A DNA stretch of 64,000 nucleotides from JAPULR01 sp963665075 (lineage in GTDB: Bacteria > Chloroflexota > Dehalococcoidia > Lucifugimonadales > GCA-2712585): NCBI GenBank assembly GCA_963665075.1, contig OY762063.1, positions 806,001-870,000 on the forward strand. The letters run 5' to 3'. The position numbers were made by a program, and so were the translations under genes. Under the pieces are notes generated by a model. That model worked only from the letters and a program-made list of their open reading frames with translations, was not told the DNA's origin and searched no databases. This document shows positions 15,001 to 24,000 of this stretch, in pieces. The number at the start of each line of letters is the position of its first letter. The first letter of the stretch is position 1.

Positions 15001-18000
15001 AACCGGCCTCACCAACGGCACCCTCTACACCTTCAAGATTCGCGGCCTCAACCGCAACGGCGACACGGGCGACGCCGCCACCTCCGCCGCCGTCACCGCC
15101 ACCCCCAGGCTCCTCCCCGCCCCCACCGGCCTCGCCGCCACCCCCGCCGACTCATCCTTCACCGCCACCTGGACCGACCCCGACGACGAAACCATCGTCA
15201 AATACCAATACCAGGTCACCCTGAAGGACGCCACGCTGGACGCAACCAAGTGGTACGACGTCCCCGTCAGCACCGCAACCACCGTCACCCACACCGTCAC
15301 CCAACTCGACAACGCCACCGCCTACGACTACCACCTCCGCGCCGTATCCGCCGTCCAGACCGGCGTCGCCGCCAAGATAACCGTCACCCCCCACTCAACC
15401 CCCGCCGCCCCCGCCCTGACCGCAGCCATCGGCGACCAACAGATTACCCTCACCTGGGACGACCCCAACAACGACACCATCACCCATTGGCAGCGCCGCC
15501 ACAAGACAACCTCCGCTTCCTGGCCCTCCACCGCCCCCAACGGCTGGCAGAACGTCACGAAGACCATCGTCCGCAGCAAGCCCTCCATCGGCTTCACTGA
15601 CAAGAACTGGAACGTCAACCAGAGCTTCACCGTCAAGCTCGCCGCCGCTCCCGCCGCCGCCGCGAAGATTCGCTTCTCCCAGCAGGGATTCGTCTTCACC
15701 CCCGACACCCTCACCTTCACCACCCTTAACTGGAACACCGACCAGACCGTCCAGGTCAAGATGGCGGAAGCACCCTCGTTGCCTCCGGTCTGTCCCATCC
15801 CCGGCCTCTGTCCGCCGCTGACTCCAATCGATGTCCAGATAGCCCTCCTCATCGCCGCCGAGCAAATCTGGATTAACGCCACCGAAACCACCATAACCGG
15901 CCTGACCAACCGCACCGAGTACGATTTCGAAGTCCGCGCCGTCAACCACATCGGCGACGGCGCCGCCGCCCCCGTCAAGGCCACCCCCTACGCCCTCCCC
16001 GTCGCCCCCTACAACATGGCCGCCTACAGCCGCAACACCCACGTCATCCTCGTTTGGAGCCTCTTCGACCCCACCATCACCAGCTTCGAGTACCAGAAGC
16101 GCACCAAGACGGGACAGACCTGGGACGCTTGGGGCGATACCTGGAACACCGCCCGGGACCAGCTCGGTCTGAACTTCTACCGCACCAGGGCCATCGGCCT
16201 CGCCAACGACACCGAATACCAATTCCGCGTCCGCGCCGTCAACCCCGCCGGAAACGGCCCCGCCTCCGCCGTCGTCGCCGCCACCCCGCGCGCCCGCTCC
16301 GCGCCCCTGGCCCCCACCAACGTCCAGGCCTTCGGACTGAACGGCAAAGCCCAGGTCGCCTGGACCACCCCCGTCCGGTCCTGGGACGCCACCACGAAGG
16401 ACGCCTCCATCATCGGCTACAAATACCGCAAAAAGCAGACGGACGCCACCTGGCCCACCACCGGAACCCTCGGCTGGTCCGCAATCGTGCGCGGCTCAGG
16501 CCCGGACACCACCGTCTTCGAATTCCGCAACCTCACCAACGGCACGACCTACGACTTCCAGATTCGCGCCGTCAACATCGGGGCGGACGGCGAACCCTCC
16601 GACGGCGCGGCCTCCGCGGAGGTCTCCGCCACCCCCACCGCCACCGGCCCCGTCCCCGCCGCGCCCACCGGCCTCGCCGCCGCCCGCCAGTCCAACGCCG
16701 TCAGACTCACTTGGACAGACCCCTCCGACTCCTCAATAACCTCCTGGCATCTCCGTATGCGCCCCCAGGGAGCCGCCGCCGACGTCGTCATCCCCAAGGC
16801 AACCTCCGAAACCGTCATCCTCTCCTGGGACAAACCAACCGACACCACCGGCATCACCAAGTGGCAGTACAGCAGCGACGGCTCGACCTGGACGGACATC
16901 CCCTGCGTCTCCCCATGCGTCGTCGCCGACCAAACCTCCCACACCGTCAACGCCACCAGCCTCACCATCGGCACGACCTACACCTACCAGGTCCGCGGCT
17001 TCATCGCCGCCGACAACACCGTCACGCCCACCAACCTCCAGGCCTGGACGCAAATAAGCACGACCGCAGACACCACCGCCCATACCGCCACCGGCCTCCA
17101 GAACGCCCTCTACGTCTTCAGCCTCCGCGCCGTCAACGCCACCGGCGAAGGCGCCGCCTCCCAAATCACCGCCCGCCGCCTCGAAATACCCGCCGCCCCC
17201 CTCTGCGTGCCCGCGGAGCCCGGCCACACCAAACTCACCCTCACCTGGTTACCCGCCAACGACTCCTCCATTACCAAGTGGCAGTACCGCGTTGCCGACG
17301 TGGACGGCGACGCCTGGAAGGACATCTGCACCACCTCCGGCAACGCCGACTGCCCCACCACCACCACCTTCGACGTGACCGGCCTCGCCAACGACGTGGA
17401 ATACCTGATTGGCCTCCGCGCCGTCAACGCCGCCGGCAACGGCCCGGAGGCCAACGTCCGCGGAACCCCCAGCGGCAAGCCCGACGCCCCCACTCGCCTC
17501 CGAGCCACCCCAGGCAACGAGCAAATCGTCCTCTCGTGGAACACCGCCCTTCGCGCCACTTCCTACGAGTACAACTACCGCGATCCCAACGCCCGCCGCC
17601 CCAGCCCCAACGACCTGGCCTGGCACACCGCCGGCGCCTCCACCTCTGCCACCATCACCAATCTGACCAACGATACCGAATACGAATTCCGCGTCCGCGC
17701 CAGCAACTCCCACGGCACCGGCCTGGCGTCTCGACCCCTGAAGGCCACCCCCACCGGCAAGCCCCCCGCCCCCGTCGGCCTCACCCTCGCCGCCGGCAAC
17801 TTCGAAGTCGCCATGTCATGGACGAAGACCACCACCCCCGGACGCCCCGTCACCGGCTACGAATACCGCTACAAGACCGACGGCGACTACCCCGCCACCT
17901 GGACGGCCATATCCCCCAGCAACAGAGACACCGTTTCCCACCGCGTTACCGGCCTGACCAACGGCGTCCAACACACCTTCCAGCTGCGGGCCGTCAACTC

Positions 18001-21000
18001 CCACGGCGAAGGCCCCGCCGCCACCGCCACGGTCACCCCCACCCTTGCCTCCGGCCTCCCCAACACCCCCACCGCCTTCACCGCCACCCCCGGCGACGCG
18101 GAGGTCTCCCTCGCCTGGACCGGCGAGTGGGCGACCGGCGGCATCTTTGAGGAGTGGCAGCTATACGTGGCCGACCTGTCCAGAAGCGCCGGCCAGCAGA
18201 ACATCGTCATCGGCCAAGCCGGCGGCCGCACCGGCGTCCGCCTCGAATGGGTCAACCCCGGCAAGACGGGCACCACCAAGTGGGAATACCGGCATGGCGT
18301 GATAGCCGACGACGAGACCACTTGGTACACTTGGAAGCAAATCTCCTGCGAAAACCCCTGCGACCCGACGACGCTTAACGAGGCAGTGGTCACCACGGGG
18401 CTCGTGACGAATACCCACTACCGCTACCAGCTGCGCGCCACCGTCAACGTGGCCACGGAAACCGTCGCCGTCCAGGCATTTACGAGTATCAGCCGCGCCT
18501 CCAGCGCCCGCTCTTACGTTGTCAACGGGCTGACCAACGATTCGCCCTACTACTTCCGGCTCCGCGCCGCCTATCGCACTGGCGACGGCGGCTGGGCCGT
18601 CGCGACCGCCACCCCCACCGCCGCCCCCGCCAAGCCCACCGGCTTCTCCGCCACCCCCGGCAACGCTCAGGTAACCCTCGCCTGGACCAACCCCAACGAC
18701 TCCTCCATAACCGGATACCAGTACAAGCAGGATTCCGGCGAGTGGACGAATATCCCCGACAGCGGCGCCTCCACCACCTCCTACACCGTAACCGGCCTCG
18801 CCAACGGCACCTCCTACGGCTTCCTCATCCGCGCCATCAACTCATCCGGCCCGGGGCCCCAGTCTGAAGAAGCCTCCGCCACCCCCAACGTCCCGCCGGG
18901 CAAGCCCACTAACTTCACCGCCACCGTCGACGGAACCACCGCCAGCCTTGCCTGGACCGCCCCCGCCAACTCCACAATCACCAAGTGGCAATACCGCCTG
19001 AAGCAGTCCGGCGGCTCCTGGGGCGCATGGACGGACATAGCCAGCAGCGGCGCGAACACCACCTCCGCCACCATATCCAACCTCGCCGCCGGCGTCGCCT
19101 ACACCTTCCAGGTTCGCGCCCTCAACGAACAAGTCCCCGGCCCCGCCTCCGACGAAGCAGGCGCCCTCTCCACCCCCGACAAGCCCACCGGCTTCGAAGC
19201 CCACCCCGGCTCCTCCGAAGTCACCCTCCAGTGGAACAACCCCAACAACAGCAGCATCACAAGCTGGGAGTACAAGCAGGACACCGGCGACTGGACCACC
19301 ATGACCGGCAGCAGCGCCTCCACCGTCATCTACAAGGTGACCGGCCTCACCAACGGCACCGCCTACACATTCAAGATCCGCGCCGTCAACACCGCCGGCG
19401 ACGGCGCCGAGTCCGACCCCAAGTCCGCCACCCCCATCGCCGTCCCCGGCGCGCCCACCAACTTCACCGGCACCGGCGCCAGCACGGGCACGAACTACCA
19501 GGCCGCCCTCAGCTGGAAGGCCCCCTCCGGCTCCATCGTCACCAAGTGGGAATACAGGCAGCGGTCATTCTCCCCGAATCTCGGCGGCGGCTCCTGGAGC
19601 CAATGGACATCCGTCACCCCCGGCAGCGGCCAGAACAACGCCCTCACCCACACCGTCACCCAGTTGGGCGACAACACCGTGTACCAATTCCAGGTCCGCG
19701 CCAGCAACTCCGTCGGCGTCGGAACCCCCTCCGCCCCCCTAAAGATCGCCGTCGTTTCCGCCAAGCCCAACAAGCCCGCCAACCTCCAGGCCTGGGGCGG
19801 AAACGGACAGCTAACCGTGACTTGGAAATACCCCAACTCACCCTGGGTATACCCCGCCAAGTGGCAGTACAGCATATTCCAGGGGTCCAGCTGGCTCCCC
19901 TTCAGCGACATCCCCGCCAACAGCGGCAGCTACACGCAGTGTCTCGACACCGACAACGACCCCAATACAAGGTCCGTCTGCACGGACGTTTCCACCCCCG
20001 CCCAGGGCGGCGACGTCAACACCCGCCGCGCCGTCATCACCAAACTCTCCCTCCACCCGAACGCGAACGAGAACCTGTCCAACGGAGAGACCTACCGCAT
20101 TAAGATTCGCGCCGTCAACGACAAGGGCACCGGCGCGGCCTCCGACGAAGCCACCGCGACGATGATTCCCCTCGCCCCCGCCACCTTCACCGTCGCCCGC
20201 GGCGACGCTCAGGTCACGCTGAATTGGACGAAGTCCTCCTCCGAGGAAACTACCCTCACAAGCTGGCAATACCGCTACAAGCCCAAGAGCAGCACGGAAA
20301 GCGGCTACACCGGCTGGACGACGGTGCCCGGCAGTTCCTCGTCCACCACCACCTACGCCGTCACAGGCCTCACCAACGACACGCAGTACACCTTCCAGCT
20401 GCGCGCCGTCAACGCCACCGGCGGCGGCGTAGCTTCCTCCGAAGTGACCGCCACGCCCGTCCTCGGCGTTCCCGCCAAGCCCACCGGCCTCGAAGCCCAC
20501 CCGGGCGACAAGTCCGTAACCATCCAGTGGGACAATCCGAACAACAGCAGCATCACCGGCTGGGAGTACAAGCAGGGCAACGGCAACTGGACACCCATCT
20601 CCAACAGCAGCGCCTCCACCACCATGCACACGTTGACGGGCCTGAACAACGGCTCGCCCATCAGCTTCAGGATTCGCGCCGTCAACTCCGCCGGCAACGG
20701 CGTCCAGTCCGACCCCACGTCCGCCACGCCGTGGGCCGTGCCTCCCCAGCCAACGGGTCTGAAGGCCACGGGCGATAACCAGGAAGTGGACCTGGTCTGG
20801 GACTACGCAGGCAGCAGCAGCGAGAGTTGGCAGTACCGCATACACACGGGCGTCTACTGGCAATCCTGGCGCACCATCAACCCCGGCAGCGGCGCCAACA
20901 ACACCCTCACCCACACCGTCACCCATGTCTACACCACCCCCGCAACGCGGCTGGCCAACAACAACGCATACCAATTCCAGGTCCGCATGACGAACTCCAT

Positions 21001-24000
21001 CGGCGCGGGCCCTCCCTCGGCGTCCGCCACCGCGGTTCCCGTCGCCGCCGCCCCCAACAAGCCCACCGGCTTCCAGGCCTCGGGCGGCAACGCCACCGCC
21101 ACCCTCACCTGGGGCTACCCCACCTCGCCCTGGATACACCTCTCCAAGTGGGAGTACAGCAGCGACGGCGGAACCAACTGGGCCGACATCCCCGCCAACA
21201 GCGGCAGCTACAGACAGTGCCTCGACACCGACAACGACCCGAATACGAGGGCCGTCTGCTCAGACGTTTCCACCCCCGCCCAGGGCGGCAGCGTTCTCAC
21301 CCGCAAAGCCGTCATCTCCACCGGCCTCTCCAACGGCAAGGTCTACTCCTTCAAGATTCGCGCCGTCAACGACAAGGGCAACGGCGCTGAATCCGACGCC
21401 TCCGACGCCTCCTCCGCGACCATGCTCCCCCTAGCCCCCGCCACCTTCTCAACCGCCGTCGGCGACGAGCAAATCACCCTGAACTGGACGAAGAACGCCA
21501 ACGATGCCGCCGTCTCCGCCTGGCAATACCGCTACAAGCCCAAGAGCTCCACCGACACCGGCTACACCGGCTGGAAGTCCGTCCCCAACAGCAGCGCCTC
21601 CACCACCACTTACACCGTTACCGGCCTCACCAACGGCACGGCCTACACCTTCCAGCTTCGGGGCGTCAACGCCACCGGCAGCGGCCCCGCCTCCTCCGAG
21701 GCCGCCGCAACCCCGGCCATCCAGCCTCCCGCCAAACCCACCGGCTTGGCCGCAACCGTCGGCGACAAGGAAATTACCCTCGCCTGGGACAACCCCAACA
21801 ACCACCGCATCACCAAGTGGCAGTACAGCACGGACGACGGCTCGACCTGGACCGACGTCCCCAACAGCGGCTCCTCCACCACCACCTACACCGTCCCCGA
21901 CCTCACCAACGAGACCGAATACACCTTCCGCGTCCGCGCCTACACCACCGGCGAAGGGACTCAGTCCGACGAAGTGAAGGCCACCCCCAAGCCCGTCGCC
22001 GCCACCCCGACCAGCTTCGACGCCACCGTCGACTCCAACGTCGCAAGCGCCGCCGTCAAGCTGACGTGGGACGCCCAATCCACCGCCACCGACTGGCAAA
22101 TCCGCTACAAGTCCACCGGCAACTACGGCGGTTGGACGAACATCCCCTGCGTCTCCCCCTGCACCTCCGGCGAACTCGCCACCCACACCGTCACCGGCCT
22201 CACCAACAACACCCTCTACACCTTCCAGCTGCGGGCGCAAAACAACATCGGCTGGGGCCTCCCCGCCACCGATACCGCCCGCCCCCTCTCCGGCGTCCCC
22301 GCCGCGCCCGCCAATCTCACCGCCTCGGGCGGCGACGCCCAAATCACCCTCACCTGGAGCTACGAAGTCTCCATCTGGGTGGACAACTGGCAGTACAGCA
22401 GCGACGACGGCGCCAACTGGACGGACATCAGCAGTTCCGACAGAAACACCCGCAGCGCGACGGCAACCGGCCTCACCAACGGCGTCGAATACACCTTCAA
22501 AGTCCGCGCCGTCAACTCAAAGGGCAACGGAACCCCCTCCGCCTCCGCCACCGAACCCACCCTCCCCCTCGCCCCCGACACCTTCACAGCAACCGGCGGC
22601 TACGAGAAGGTGACCCTCGCCTGGACCAAGTCCACCAGCGACACAACCGTCACCGGCTGGCAATACGCCTACAAGACCACCGGCGACTACGGCGATTGGA
22701 CGGATATATCCGGTGGATCAACCACCACCGTCGAAGTGACCGGGCTCAGCAACGGAAAGAGCTACACCTTCAAGCTGCGGGCCGTCAACGCCGCCGGCAG
22801 CGGCCCCGCCGACGAGGCGTCAATCGCCACCGCCCCCGGCAAACCCACCAGCCCATCCAAGACGCCGGGCCAACCCCCGGGTCCGACGGCCACCCCGGGC
22901 ACGCAGAAGGTCACGCTGAATTGGACTAATCCCGACGGCACGCTCACCAGCCACGACTTCCGCTACAAGCCCAAGAGCAACACCGAATCCGGCTACACCG
23001 ACTGGCAAAACATATCCGGCGGAACTGACACGTCTAAGGAAGTGACCGGGCTGACCGCCGGCGTCAGCTACACCTTCCAGGTGCGCGCGAACAGCAAGTC
23101 GGGCAACGGCACCCCCTCCGACAAAGTGTCTGCATGGACCTATCCCGCCGCGCCCACGGGCCTCACCGCCTCCCCCGGCGACAAGCTCGTCTCCCTCACC
23201 TGGGACGACCCGTCCAACAGCAGCATCACCCGCTACGAATACCAGCAGACCACCACCGCCAGCTGCGGCGGCTCCTGGACGCGGATGGCGAGCAGCGGCG
23301 CCTCCACCACCCAGTTCGTGGTGAAGAGCCTCACCAACGGCAACGCCTACACCTTCTGCATCCGGGCCTACAGCGAAGGCAACGGGGCCGCCTCCACCAA
23401 GGCGACAACCACCCCGCAACCGGCCCCCGCCGCCCCCACCGGCCTCAGCGCCAGCGCCACCGGCGTGGCGTCCGCAACCGTCACCTGGAGCTACTCCAAC
23501 CTCAATCTCATCGACAAGTTCCAGGTTCGCTCCAGGGCGGGCACAGGCAGTTGGAGCACGTGGAGCGACGTGGCCAAGACGGCGGCGAAGTCCTACTCCA
23601 TCACCACCGTCGCCCGCGGCACGGTCTACACCTTCGAGGTTCGCGCCGTCAACAACCAGTCCGAAAACAGCATCGCCGAGCAGGCCAGAGCCGCCACCGC
23701 CCCCGCCAAGCCCACCGGCTTCTCCGTAACCCACGCCGTGCAGCAGGCCACCCTCAGTTGGAAAGACCCCGGCTACGCCTCCATAACCTCCTGGCAGTAC
23801 CGATACAAGCCCGAGAGCGAAACCGAAAGCGGCTACACGGATTGGAAGACCATCTCCAGCAGCGGCGCGACCACCACCTCCCACAAGGTGACGAACCTCG
23901 TCAGCAGCGAGAAGTACACCTTCCAGGTGCGCGCCGTCAACCCGGCGGGCAACGGCCTGGCCTCCGATCAGGTCGAAGTGACGATGCCGGCCCCTGAAAA

